A stretch of DNA of 64,000 nt, taken from positions 18,849-82,848 of the forward strand of contig DAMBSC010000021.1 of assembly GCA_032054765.1 (NCBI GenBank), given 5' to 3'. The notes below the pieces were generated by a model that worked only from the letters and a program-made list of their open reading frames with translations, searched no databases and was not told the DNA's origin. Below are positions 10,121 to 19,768 of this stretch, one piece after another. Made by a program: the position numbers and the translations under genes. Positions within the stretch are counted from its first letter, which is position 1; every line of letters starts with the position of its first letter. Source of the DNA: DFXE01 sp032054765. GTDB lineage: Bacteria > Bacteroidota > Bacteroidia > Bacteroidales > Tannerellaceae.

Positions 10121-12427
10121 CTATCCATTAATTATTATTTTAGCAACCATATCTTCAATTACCACTAAATAAACTCCTTTTTGAAGTGGAATAATAGTAA
10201 TTCCTTCAGAAATGAGTTGTTGTTTTACAAGTTGCCCCATCATTGTATAGATCCGTATTTTATTCTGCTTATTGGTTACGGTGTTCTGTGATACATGAAT
10301 ATATCCTGGTGAAGTCCAAATTTTCACTCCTTTTTCAGCTGGTTTAGAAATTTTCGTTGGATTATTCCGTGTTACGCCGGTTATGCAAATCTCTGTTTTT
10401 CCACTTATGGGGATTTGGTAAGTGTAAGCGGTAGCGCGTTGTGATAGTTGTTCTTCTTCGGAAAGAATCAGCATATTGTTTGCGTATAAGTTGATATCAC
10501 TCTGATCGCATACATCGCTAAGGAAGACAAGCTGCGTCATCTGACTTCCCCTTTCAACTTCATACTCTCCTACTGCGGGATAGGTATTTATATGGCTGGC
10601 CAGAGAAGGATCGTCGAGAACTATAGTTACCACTACTGTATCCAAGCGGATAGGTGGGGTGGAAGGTTTTATGGGATCTTCTTCGCCGATCTGTATAATA
10701 CAAGAATCATTATAGTTTTTTTGGCAATATGCCGGTTCATTATTAAAGAATATGGCGCTATCTATTTTTATATTATATATTCCTTTTCCCAACAGAGACA
10801 AATTTATTTTCTTCGTACAGTAGATATGCTTATCGAATGCATTAAAATCTACCCCGTTAATAGATCCGTAGATGTGCATATCATTGAATTCATAGGGATT
10901 TGTATAATCTTCATTCCATTTTATTTCCAAGTAGGCTTCGCTAAGACCTTCTTCTATTTTAAATGCTTTTCCATTATCAACTTTACTGGATTTTCCATTA
11001 ATTGTCAGGTAAAACTCCAATGTGGGGTAAGGAACTGCCTTATATGAGTAATACCTTCGCGGATCGACTTTATTCCATCCATCATATCCTTCAGGTTCAA
11101 TTATGCAGATAAAATAGTTCATACTCATATCTTCTCCAGGCGTAAAAATTGGGCCATCACTTATCAGTTGTAAATCGTCATCTATCGCATCTTCTACCAT
11201 AGAATAGAAAGATCCTTGCGTGAAATTCTTTTTTGAATATAACTCAGCCTGAAAATTATCACTCATTTTATACCATTTGAAAATACTCTCAACACCCCCA
11301 TATGTCTCTGTACTAAGATCCATTTTTTCACCTAATCCTGCAATCTCCGGATATTGATCAGAGCCTGTTATCTGTATATTGCGATTAAGCCTCTGGGGAA
11401 AAATCTCATGACTCCCGAATGTCTCATTTGTCATATTTCCTACTAACTTCTTCAATTCCTTATTTGTAAACCTGTTATATCTAAGATCTGTTTTTTTTAT
11501 ATCCAGACTGGAAGGAGGGTTTAATGTAACCACGTCACTTCCATATAAATATAATTCTTCCAGAGAAGTCAGAAAAGATAAATCCAAATGTTGTATTCCC
11601 CCAAATGGTGATATAAGCGTTTTGATGCAGAGAGGTAATTTGGCCTTATAACTTTCGTCAGCAAGTGTGAAAAATAATTCTTCCAGATTTGTGAAAGAAG
11701 TAAAGTCACTTATCGGAAAGGCCTGCCAGGCGTTTATTCGCTTTATATTTTCCGGTGTATCTATATCGATAGAGCCTATCCCAGTAGCCATACAATTTAT
11801 ATCTATTAAGGAAGGGCAATTTTTAATGGATAGTTCACTAATATTCCTATTAAAATAGAATGATTCATCAACAACGGGTCTATCATTTTTTCCGGATAAA
11901 TCAAGAAACGTTAGCTTTTCGCAATCTAAAACACTTACACTTTCCAATGCCATGCTTTCCAGACTCCCTAAGTCCGGATCAGGAGTAACTAATATTTTTA
12001 TTAATCCGGCACAATCTTCAATCCGGATTGTTTTCAAGGATTTATTCGCTTCCAAGAGGATATTCTCCATCGAGCAGTTTTTTATCGAAAAAGAATTGAT
12101 ATTAGTACCTTTTACTTCCAGAAGTGTTAATTGTTTAAAGTCAGCCAGAGTCAATTGACCTTGATAGCTTTTATTCAATTTGATTTCCTTAACATGTGAA
12201 TTCTCTATGGCAATAACACCTTCATCGACAAGATAATCCATCTTTTCAATTGGTGTTGAATTTGAAGGATCAATAAGCCCGGCTGTCTGCCAGTTGGAAG
12301 ACTGCGAGAAGAATTCCATAAGAGATTCCATTTCAGCATCATTATAGTTCTGAGCCTTTAGGAAGGAGAATGGTGGACCCATCAATAAAAGAATAAAAAT
12401 GATTGAGAATATAATCTTGGATTTCAT
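10121..12427 (-). CDS. Leucine-rich-repeat-like secreted protein with sorting-domain-like C-terminus
   Basis: I do not recognise a precise family for this 768-residue protein. It has a signal peptide (residues 1-25, ending FLKA). Roughly residues 75-330 are short irregular repeats with leucine/isoleucine spacing (for example LTLLEVKGTNINSFSIKNCS), resembling surface LRR proteins of Bacteroidales. A beta-rich central region follows, and the last 65 residues (IHVSQNTV, IRIYTMMGQLVKQQ, PLQKGVYLVVI) resemble the Por secretion/T9SS-type C-terminal domain. It is the last gene of the sigma-FecR-SusC-SusD run but has its own -7 element, so it may be an accessory surface glycan-binding protein of that PUL. 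This role is inferred from position only. Confidence 0.75.
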   Translation of the reverse strand: MKSKIIFSIIFILLLMGPPFSFLKAQNYNDAEMESLMEFFSQSSNWQTAGLIDPSNSTPIEKMDYLVDEGVIAIENSHVKEIKLNKSYQGQLTLADFKQLTLLEVKGTNINSFSIKNCSMENILLEANKSLKTIRIEDCAGLIKILVTPDPDLGSLESMALESVSVLDCEKLTFLDLSGKNDRPVVDESFYFNRNISELSIKNCPSLIDINCMATGIGSIDIDTPENIKRINAWQAFPISDFTSFTNLEELFFTLADESYKAKLPLCIKTLISPFGGIQHLDLSFLTSLEELYLYGSDVVTLNPPSSLDIKKTDLRYNRFTNKELKKLVGNMTNETFGSHEIFPQRLNRNIQITGSDQYPEIAGLGEKMDLSTETYGGVESIFKWYKMSDNFQAELYSKKNFTQGSFYSMVEDAIDDDLQLISDGPIFTPGEDMSMNYFICIIEPEGYDGWNKVDPRRYYSYKAVPYPTLEFYLTINGKSSKVDNGKAFKIEEGLSEAYLEIKWNEDYTNPYEFNDMHIYGSINGVDFNAFDKHIYCTKKINLSLLGKGIYNIKIDSAIFFNNEPAYCQKNYNDSCIIQIGEEDPIKPSTPPIRLDTVVVTIVLDDPSLASHINTYPAVGEYEVERGSQMTQLVFLSDVCDQSDINLYANNMLILSEEEQLSQRATAYTYQIPISGKTEICITGVTRNNPTKISKPAEKGVKIWTSPGYIHVSQNTVTNKQNKIRIYTMMGQLVKQQLISEGITIIPLQKGVYLVVIEDMVAKIIING

Positions 12428-12443
12428 AATTAAGTGTATTTAT

Positions 12444-12488
12444 ATTTATTAACCAGAAAATTTATTATAAACTTTCTGGTTAATAAAT
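12444..12488 (-). promoter_or_regulatory. 16-bp stem-loop at the predicted mRNA 5' end
   Basis: ATTTATTAACCAGAAA (12444-12459) is perfectly complementary to 12473-12488, with a 13-nt loop. A minus-strand -7 element lies directly upstream at 12490-12497, so the transcript for the leucine-rich protein would begin in or next to this stem. It could stabilise the 5' end or limit translation. Confidence 0.5.
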
Positions 12489-12489
12489 A

Positions 12490-12497
12490 CAAATATA
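12490..12497 (-). promoter_or_regulatory. Predicted -7 element of the leucine-rich protein gene
   Basis: The minus strand reads TATATTTG, matching TAnnTTTG. The predicted transcription start falls around 12484, about 57 nt before the start codon. Confidence 0.4.
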
Positions 12498-12600
12498 ACA
12501 AAAAAAAAGAAATGATATAAATTAAGGTGTTAAATATGAATAGAAATCACGGATTTGCTCTCAGTTTGATCGAAAGAAACAGGTTCTCGAAAATAGAGCT

Positions 12601-14322
12601 TTATTTCATCCAGAATAATTTGTCTGTATAATTATCCTGACTTTCCACTTGTGAGAAACTGGTGTTAAAATCACGTTCTTTGGGTGGGTAACGCCAGCGA
12701 TTTGGTGTATTGGGAATTAATGGGTCCGGAACCTGTGGAAATACCAATCCGGAAGGATATCCTGTACGGCGAAGATCGCTCCAGGCTTCACGTACATACA
12801 AAATATTATAGCTAAGCCATTTTTGTGTAAGGATGGCATCCAGCCGTGGGTTGACATTGTCATACGAACTACCATCTATCCGCGAATCCCAACGGGCTTC
12901 TGCAAATTGATCGATCCATTCGTCAGTAGGTTCGTCGGGAGTGATAACATAGGCTCTCCGCTCGGTTCCTGTTTCATTTTGTGTGTAATCCGACCGGGAA
13001 TTGTTCTTCTGATATTTGAAAAAGAAACGAATTGATTGCTTAATGCCTTCTTTAAAGGCTGCTTTTGCATCTCCGGCTACCCAACCATTCAGATAAACTT
13101 CCGCTTTGATAAACCAGGTTTCCGCTGCAGAATAAATTTGGTGATCCCAATTCTCATTTCGCCAGAAGAAACCATTTTCACGTACCCAGGAGAAACCATC
13201 TCCGGTAGCATAATTGTTTTCAACTGAAGAATTCATTTCCGGATCCGTACCACGGAAAACAGAAGCTTCTTCTCTATTCGGGTCGAAAGCGGGAAAACCG
13301 GATACTTTCCCGTTGGGAGTCGCCATATTATAAAGCAATGGTAAACGAGGATCGTCAATATTTTCCTGGTAGGTACCGGAATAAGTAGCCTTGTCATAAT
13401 TCTGTAACATATTCCGGATGATAGCTCCAGATGCCAACCGACAAACAGGCTGGTCTCCCAAACCTCCTCCTCCTTCAGCATTAACAGGGTCGGTACGGAG
13501 GTTCTTGATCTGGATATTATCTTCATTGTCTTCTACAATCGGATATACTGACGGATTTTCCAGTATTTCTTTTACCGTTGCCTGTCCGATAGCTGTCAAC
13601 GGACCGTTACTGGCTATACGCATGGCGGCGCGTAAACGGATGGAATTAGCATACATCTGCCACTTTTTACGGTCTGCATTATTTACAAAATCTTGCGTAG
13701 AGGTAAAATCTTTCGGCATTGCGACCCCTCCATCTGCAAACCGGATTCCGGCTTCCTTCATCTCGTCGATGATCATTTGGTACAAAGCCTGGTCGTCGTC
13801 AAAAGAGGCATTAGTGAATGAAAAATCACCCGTAACGGCGACCTTGCAGGCATTCGTCCAGGGTATATCACCATAAATATCTAATATAGCCAGTAGGTGG
13901 CAATATACATGGATCTTAGCGGCTAAATAATAGGCTTCATACGTTGGTTTTTCCAGTTCTGTCAGGTTATTATACATATCTTCCAACTTCTTGAAGTTGG
14001 CGGCAGAAATAAATAGGTCGCTATAATAACCATCTACCGAGTATCCGTTATGGTACATTGTACTACCGGTATAAAAACCGAAACATTGGGCGTATCTTCC
14101 CAGCCATTGACTATCGGTATTATAATACCGCCAGTATTGTTGGAGGGCAAAAATATTCTCTTTGGTAAAAATACCGATCATCAATTTATCCATTAAGAGT
14201 GTCGTCACCTTATTGGGATCAGAATATTTCTCATCGTAATCTGAATCACTACAGTTATTGAATGTCAAAAGACAGGCCAGTAGGAGTAAGGTTGAAATTA
14301 TTTTTTTCATATTTTCTTTCAT
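12601..14322 (-). CDS. SusD-like lipoprotein (SusD-like_2 type)
   Basis: This 573-residue protein is the glycan-binding partner of the SusC gene 18 bp upstream. It has a lipoprotein-type signal with LLLLACLLTFNNC. The region around YEAYYLAAKIHVYCHLLAILDIYGDIPWTNA, with its DIYGDIPW signature, places it in the SusD-like/SusD-superfamily group found with STN-containing SusC proteins. The C-terminus holds ILTQKWLSYNILYVREAWSDLRRTGYP, also typical of the group. Two in-frame ATGs, at 14322 and 14310, could serve as start; the second gives a more usual MKKII signal-peptide beginning. It should be a surface lipoprotein. Confidence 0.93.
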   Translation of the reverse strand: MKENMKKIISTLLLLACLLTFNNCSDSDYDEKYSDPNKVTTLLMDKLMIGIFTKENIFALQQYWRYYNTDSQWLGRYAQCFGFYTGSTMYHNGYSVDGYYSDLFISAANFKKLEDMYNNLTELEKPTYEAYYLAAKIHVYCHLLAILDIYGDIPWTNACKVAVTGDFSFTNASFDDDQALYQMIIDEMKEAGIRFADGGVAMPKDFTSTQDFVNNADRKKWQMYANSIRLRAAMRIASNGPLTAIGQATVKEILENPSVYPIVEDNEDNIQIKNLRTDPVNAEGGGGLGDQPVCRLASGAIIRNMLQNYDKATYSGTYQENIDDPRLPLLYNMATPNGKVSGFPAFDPNREEASVFRGTDPEMNSSVENNYATGDGFSWVRENGFFWRNENWDHQIYSAAETWFIKAEVYLNGWVAGDAKAAFKEGIKQSIRFFFKYQKNNSRSDYTQNETGTERRAYVITPDEPTDEWIDQFAEARWDSRIDGSSYDNVNPRLDAILTQKWLSYNILYVREAWSDLRRTGYPSGLVFPQVPDPLIPNTPNRWRYPPKERDFNTSFSQVESQDNYTDKLFWMK

Positions 14323-14340
14323 TTAATCGTTCAACATAAT

Positions 14341-17300
14341 TTAGAAAGTGGCGCGTAAAGAAAGCCCGAATGTCCGGGTAGGTGACGATGAATATCCTAC
14401 GCCACTTTGTGCATTCCAACTGGTACCACCACCATTATTACTTTCCGGATCAATTTCGTCTAATGTCTTATAGAAATAGAATAAATTACGTGCAAACACG
14501 GATATTCGTAATCTTTGCAGGGGTGACTTCGCTATTAACGAGTTAGGTAAATCATAGCCAAGAGCCAATTCACGCAGTTTCCAATACGAATTTTCTTTCA
14601 CGGAAAAAGCATACGTCGTACCACTACCACTATTTCCCCAGTTATATGTTATGTTATAATAATAATCGGAAGGAGTTATGGTTGTATTTGGTTCGTAACC
14701 TGTTATATTCCCGCCTGCATCCTTTACCTCTACCACGCCGGGAACAATCATTCCGTTGGTTAATTCATGTCCGTTGTAGGTATATGTCAACCCGTCATGT
14801 TCAGGATCACGATACAGCATAGAATAAGTAGATAATCCACGTGCTGTGGGATAGTGCATGGCGCTATTCAAGACATGACCTCCAAAACGAAAATCGCTCA
14901 TAATATCCAATGAAAAGTTTTTATAACGCAGGTTTGCTCCTAATCCTCCAATTACTTTAGGCTGGATATTGCCGATATATTCCTGGTTCGCTTCACCTGA
15001 TGTGGTTCTGAAGTAGCCATGCTTTCCATCTGCTATTTCAACAATGGGATGTCCGTAATAAGGACTGTTGGGCTCTGTTACGGTTACAGGTTTGTTCACA
15101 TAAAGATCACCGAAAGGCCGGTCTACATAAGAGCGGATGTTGACGCCACCTCCGGTATTTCCGAAATTACCGTTGTTTCTCAAATAATCGATACCCTGCG
15201 CTAATTCGGTCACTTTATTCCGTCCGAAACTCATATTAGTAAAAATTTCCAGATCGAAGTCGCGCGTTTGAACCGGTATGAAATTTGCTGAAATTTCTAA
15301 CCCTTTATTGATCATAGTTCCTACATTCATCCACATGTTCTCAATACCATCACTGATAGGGGTAGGTTGTTGAATGATCATATCGGAAATTTTCCGGTGA
15401 TAAAGGGATACTTCCAGCCCCAGGCGACTATTAAAAAGTTTGTTTTCCCAACCCAACTCTATTTCTCTGATCTTCTCGGGTTTCAGCTTAGAATTCCCCA
15501 TAGTAGTTGGTAACGTACTCCATGAAATACCTCCATTACTATTTTGGTCATATACAATATTGGCCGCATAAGGAGCCGGTGCGTTCCCTACCTTACCGTA
15601 CGATAGACGGAGTTTTCCATAGTTGTACCAGTAAGGTGTAATTGCCTGGATAGCATCCGTATAGACAAAACTGGTATTTACGGAAGGATAGAAGTAGGAG
15701 TTACTACCGCCGGGCAAAGTCGATGATTTTTCCTGTCTTCCAGTAACACCTAAGAAAAGATAATTTTTGTAAGAGAGATCTATCGACCCGAAAAAGGCCG
15801 TTTTCAACAATTCCATCCGCTGTTGTTCCGCTACTACCGTATAACGGCTGACCCCCAACATAAACATGTTTTCAACAGTTAAACCACCATCTGTCCTATT
15901 GTGCTGCATAAACATATTTTCCGATCGCCCGTTCCATCCGATATTGGCTGCTACATTAAAATTATCGTTGATATTCTTGTTGAACATCAACATAATATCA
16001 GCATGGTATATGGAATAATCTTTACTTACGGCCCGGTATTCGCCGGTCGGGTCACTGAGCGCCAGCGAACGTTCCGTTGCGGTCTTTACCTCAATTTTGT
16101 CGGCAGAAACATCGGTTGATACACGCCCCCTGAGTGTAAGGAAGTCGAAAATCTTCCATTGTGGAGCTACGCTACCTATAAAGCGTGAATCGGTTTCATA
16201 ATTATTGTTTTCATATTGTCCCCAGAAATAGTCGCGTAGCCAATTGATTTGCTCTATATCCATGATGAAGCTTTCATCAGGTGTCAACGTGGGGTCACCG
16301 GAATGAAAGTTTTTATATCCCAAACTGGTTTTATACATTTTTTTCAATTGAGGGATATCCGTAAAAGAGCTGAACATGTTACTGAAGCTATCGTATGCTC
16401 CTGTTACGGTTCCCTGCCGGTTATGAAATTTTTGGAGAATATAATTAGCGGAGTAGTCTATAGCTAACTGTTTATTAAAATTCATTGTTCCTGTCAGGTT
16501 AAAATTATGCTTCTTGAACGACCCTGTCAATCCATTTGGGATCTCATCCGTATACGTATATGAGAAACGATTGCTCGTGTTGGCGGCTCCCTGATTGATG
16601 GCCACATTATACATCTGATTCCAGCCGGTACGGAATAATTCTTTAAAAGGGCTGTCGGATGTAATTGCTTCGTATTTGCGTACCGAGCCATCCCAATAGA
16701 TGACATCCCTGCCGTCATATTTCGGTCCCCATATATGATTTCTGCCCGTATTTATCATCCAAGGACTGTCATATTCTTTGCCGTTATAGGTCATCTTACT
16801 GAATCCGCCGTTTGCCAGGCGAGTATCATCCTGTCCTGCAGTCCAAATACCAGGGCCGTATTCTGTTTGGATTTTAGGAAGATAAGCCAAAGTATTCGCT
16901 TGAAGCGTAATATTTACATCTGCGGTTACACCGGAACCTTTTGCTCTTTTTGTCGTGATCATGACTACACCGTTTGCCGCCTCTGAACCGTACAATGCCG
17001 TTGCAGAAGCTCCTTTCAGGATTGTAAGCGTTTCAATATCTTCCGTGTTAATATCCACTAAACCATTCGAACGAAGGCCTACGCTTGCAAAAGTATTATA
17101 GCTGTCGTCATTATTTCCGTTCCGGATAGGTACGCCATTTACGAATACCATGGGGTCGTTACTTCCATTAATAGAGTTTAATCCGCGGATATTGATGGCA
17201 ACCCCGGCTGCAGATCCACCCGGAGGCGCTGAAATGCGTACCCCTGCGGCTTTCCCGTAAAGCGCTGTCCCCAGATTCGGGGAACCTACCTTTGTGATTT

Positions 17301-18024
17301 CGCCTGCATTAATTGTAGAAACCGCATAACCTAACGCTTTCGCCTCTTTCGTAATACCTAATGCTGTAACTACAACTTCACCCAAGGTTTGGGAATCTTC
17401 TTGTAACTTGATTGATAGGTTTGAAAGATTACCTATCGCTATTTCCTGCGTCACGTAACCTATATAAGAAATTTGCAAAGTGGCTCTTTGGGAAACAGAT
17501 AGGGAGAAGCTACCATCTAAGTTTGTTATGACTCCATTGGTAGTACCTTGTTCTATTACATTAGCCCCAATAATGGGCTCGCCGTTTCCATCTATGACAG
17601 TACCTGTAATAACTCTTTTACTTTGTTGGACAGATTGGGGTATTGGAGCTTTGTTTGTAGGCTTATGAATAAGAATAATATTATTCTCTACAGTGTAAGC
17701 TAAATCCTGATTTTTTAAAAGGACACTCAGTACTTCATCTACAGTAATATTATTTATTTTTATTGAAACACGCTTGTTGTCGTTGAGTTCTTCATTGTTG
17801 TAGAGAAATGAATAATCCGTTTGTTTTTTTACTTCGAGAAGAACTTCTTTAATTGTCGCATTCTCAAGATCTAAATTTACTTTTAAGTTCTGTGAAAATA
17901 TATTAGATGCCATTAGCGAATATGTCGCTAAAGTGATAAAAAAAATGGTTATTTTCATGGTTCTAAGTATTCTTTTATAGGGTAAAAGATGTCTGTAAAA
18001 CCTTTTTATAAAAGATTTTTTCAT
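14341..18024 (-). CDS. SusC-like TonB-dependent receptor with N-terminal STN domain
   Basis: This outer-membrane TonB-dependent transporter has the extra N-terminal signalling domain used to talk to an anti-sigma factor. I chose the start at 18024 (MKKSFIKRF) because an upstream in-frame ATG adds 24 residues without signal-peptide character. After a signal segment, an STN/secretin-TonB domain (NATIKEVLLEVKKQTDYSFLYNN) is followed by a carboxypeptidase-like beta-sandwich (ITGTVIDGNGEPIIGANVIEQ), the GEVVVTALGITKEAKALGYA linker, the plug and the barrel, which ends LSLRATF. Behind it lie FecR and an ECF sigma gene, the classic trans-envelope arrangement in which substrate binding releases sigma. 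The mature protein is about 1200 residues, normal for the type. Confidence 0.96.
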   Translation of the reverse strand: MKKSFIKRFYRHLLPYKRILRTMKITIFFITLATYSLMASNIFSQNLKVNLDLENATIKEVLLEVKKQTDYSFLYNNEELNDNKRVSIKINNITVDEVLSVLLKNQDLAYTVENNIILIHKPTNKAPIPQSVQQSKRVITGTVIDGNGEPIIGANVIEQGTTNGVITNLDGSFSLSVSQRATLQISYIGYVTQEIAIGNLSNLSIKLQEDSQTLGEVVVTALGITKEAKALGYAVSTINAGEITKVGSPNLGTALYGKAAGVRISAPPGGSAAGVAINIRGLNSINGSNDPMVFVNGVPIRNGNNDDSYNTFASVGLRSNGLVDINTEDIETLTILKGASATALYGSEAANGVVMITTKRAKGSGVTADVNITLQANTLAYLPKIQTEYGPGIWTAGQDDTRLANGGFSKMTYNGKEYDSPWMINTGRNHIWGPKYDGRDVIYWDGSVRKYEAITSDSPFKELFRTGWNQMYNVAINQGAANTSNRFSYTYTDEIPNGLTGSFKKHNFNLTGTMNFNKQLAIDYSANYILQKFHNRQGTVTGAYDSFSNMFSSFTDIPQLKKMYKTSLGYKNFHSGDPTLTPDESFIMDIEQINWLRDYFWGQYENNNYETDSRFIGSVAPQWKIFDFLTLRGRVSTDVSADKIEVKTATERSLALSDPTGEYRAVSKDYSIYHADIMLMFNKNINDNFNVAANIGWNGRSENMFMQHNRTDGGLTVENMFMLGVSRYTVVAEQQRMELLKTAFFGSIDLSYKNYLFLGVTGRQEKSSTLPGGSNSYFYPSVNTSFVYTDAIQAITPYWYNYGKLRLSYGKVGNAPAPYAANIVYDQNSNGGISWSTLPTTMGNSKLKPEKIREIELGWENKLFNSRLGLEVSLYHRKISDMIIQQPTPISDGIENMWMNVGTMINKGLEISANFIPVQTRDFDLEIFTNMSFGRNKVTELAQGIDYLRNNGNFGNTGGGVNIRSYVDRPFGDLYVNKPVTVTEPNSPYYGHPIVEIADGKHGYFRTTSGEANQEYIGNIQPKVIGGLGANLRYKNFSLDIMSDFRFGGHVLNSAMHYPTARGLSTYSMLYRDPEHDGLTYTYNGHELTNGMIVPGVVEVKDAGGNITGYEPNTTITPSDYYYNITYNWGNSGSGTTYAFSVKENSYWKLRELALGYDLPNSLIAKSPLQRLRISVFARNLFYFYKTLDEIDPESNNGGGTSWNAQSGVGYSSSPTRTFGLSLRATF

Positions 18025-18076
18025 ACTTTTGTTTATTATATAGTTAACAAATTGGTGAATTTGAAGACTGTATTTG

Positions 18077-18108
18077 GAATCGGGAAATGCGGACACATTT
18101 TCCGATTC
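18077..18108 (-). promoter_or_regulatory. Imperfect hairpin between fecR and susC
   Basis: GAATCGGGAAA (18077-18087) and TTTTCCGATTC (18098-18108) pair at 10 of 11 positions, the remaining one being a possible G-U. It sits in the 145-bp gap between the FecR stop and the SusC start. It could be a partial terminator that lowers or separates fecR and susC expression. Confidence 0.4.
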
Positions 18109-18169
18109 TTCTGTGCTGTCAGGATGTGTTCATAAAGTATTATATTTTAAAGGTTATACATTCAATTTT

Positions 18170-19045
18170 TTATTTCTCATATATTTCGATACTGTTATCG
18201 TCTTGTCGGAAATCGAAATTTCTGTACTTTTTGAAAGAATTCAATATTTGTAAAACTCCTTCTTTTTTACCGAAAAAACCTGAATAAACCAGGCTTTCCA
18301 GGGTTGGAGAAGTTATTCTGATTGTTACACCGAACTGACGTTCCAATATTTTTACGATATCAATGAATTTTTCATTTTCAAAAAAACATTGTCCATCTTT
18401 CCAGGAAGAGTAAAGTTCGGGATTTACTTTTGAAACCACAGTATGTCTGGTTTTTCTATCCAATATGATTTGCTGTCCGGGAACTAATAATACGGGTCTC
18501 TTTTTAGATGAATTCACGTCATTCACTTCTATACTGACGGAACCTTCCAGTAACGTTGTGGTTACTTTTTCGTCATCTTCGTAAGATTTGACATTGAAGT
18601 GTGTTCCTAATACATTTATTTTCATGTGGTTTGTTTCGACAATAAATGGCCGTTCGGTTTCTTTGACTACTTCGAAATAAGCTTCACCGTTTAATCTTAC
18701 TTCTCTGGTTTTTCCATTAAAAATTAAAGGATAACTGATAGAAGAACTTGCATTGAGGGCTACAACCGTTCCATCGCTAAGTGTAAACCTCGTAATACTT
18801 CCTGCCTGACTTGTTGATTCAACCAAAATAGGTGTAGAGTTGTTGACTGTATTAAAGATCATAGCTCCTCCTATTATTAATAAAAGTACTGTGGAAGCGA
18901 CAGCAATGTATTTCCAGACGCGAAGCCTGAACCGTAAAGTTGCTTCGTTGATTTTTGTCTGCGTTTTCAGGTATATACGTTCTTTCGAAAGAATAGCCCT
19001 CTTTTCAATAGCTTTATTGTATTCCGTATCCGAATTTTTATTCAT
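18170..19045 (-). CDS. FecR-family anti-sigma factor
   Basis: This 291-residue inner-membrane protein relays the signal from the STN domain of SusC to the ECF sigma factor. Residues 1-45 are a charged cytoplasmic segment, residues about 47-66 (YIAVASTVLLLIIGGAMIF) are the single membrane span, and the periplasmic part holds the FecR domain (FTLSDGTVVALNASSSISYP; REVRLNGEAYFEV; VLGTHFNVKSY). A C-terminal DUF4974-like module contains FENEKFIDIVKILERQFGV. It lies between the sigma gene and susC on the same strand. The ATG at 19045 gives a plausible full-length protein. Confidence 0.95.
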   Translation of the reverse strand: MNKNSDTEYNKAIEKRAILSKERIYLKTQTKINEATLRFRLRVWKYIAVASTVLLLIIGGAMIFNTVNNSTPILVESTSQAGSITRFTLSDGTVVALNASSSISYPLIFNGKTREVRLNGEAYFEVVKETERPFIVETNHMKINVLGTHFNVKSYEDDEKVTTTLLEGSVSIEVNDVNSSKKRPVLLVPGQQIILDRKTRHTVVSKVNPELYSSWKDGQCFFENEKFIDIVKILERQFGVTIRITSPTLESLVYSGFFGKKEGVLQILNSFKKYRNFDFRQDDNSIEIYEK

Positions 19046-19139
19046 TATCTGTATATTTAAAGAATCGCTTCATATATATAGAGTTTGAAAATGAAAAATA
19101 CATCTAATGTATTTCCCGTTTTTTTTGAAAATGTTGGAA

Positions 19140-19706
19140 TTAAATAAGAAAGAAGAGGATTTTGCTTAACTGTTCACTGAGTTTTTTAATGGCCAGAACC
19201 ATTTGGGCGTTCACGGTTTTTTCTGATATCGATAGTTTTTGAGCAATTTCCTTATATTTCAGACCTTCTTCACGAGCCATCAGGAAAATTAAACGACACC
19301 GTTCAGGAAGATCATTAATGGCCTTCCTCAAAGCTGTTGAAATTTCTTTATCAATAGCCAGATATTCAGGGCTTTCAATATCAGACAACAGATTGTCGGG
19401 AATGAATTCCATTTCTGTTAACGACAACTTATTATCTTGATTCAGATAAAACAAGGCCTTGTTTCTAATAATGGTATACAGATAACCCTCAAAGTTAATG
19501 ACTTTTACAATCTTTTTTCGATTTTGCCAGATGATACAAAAAACATCGGAAACAACCTCTTCAACTAACTGCGAAGATCTTATGAAATAAGAGGAAAACC
19601 TATATACCTGTAAGTAATATAGGTTGTAAAAAGTACGAAAAGCATCGTTGTCTCCCATCGAAATTTTTCGTAAAAGAAGTGTGGTATCTTCATCATTTTT
19701 CTTCAT
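19140..19706 (-). CDS. ECF RNA polymerase sigma factor (sigma-70 family)
   Basis: This 188-residue extracytoplasmic-function sigma factor should direct transcription of the PUL when released by the FecR protein encoded 94 bp downstream. Region 2 is visible as FRTFYNLYYLQVYRFSSYFIRSSQLVEEVVSDVFCIIWQNR, and region 4 as LRKAINDLPERCRLIFLMAREEGLKYKEIAQKLSISEKTVNAQM, which carries the helix-turn-helix. It has no additional domains. Its length is typical for Bacteroidetes SusC-linked ECF sigma factors. Confidence 0.95.
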   Translation of the reverse strand: MKKNDEDTTLLLRKISMGDNDAFRTFYNLYYLQVYRFSSYFIRSSQLVEEVVSDVFCIIWQNRKKIVKVINFEGYLYTIIRNKALFYLNQDNKLSLTEMEFIPDNLLSDIESPEYLAIDKEISTALRKAINDLPERCRLIFLMAREEGLKYKEIAQKLSISEKTVNAQMVLAIKKLSEQLSKILFFLI

Positions 19707-19768
19707 GTCTACACATTCGGAATAATAAAGATACTACTTTTTTATTATCAGATAGGTGTTATTAATAT

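Noticed and set aside
10592..11047. Plus-strand open frame of 151 codons inside the leucine-rich protein gene
   Set aside because: It is antisense to a gene with a clear signal peptide and C-terminal domain, and its translation resembles no family.
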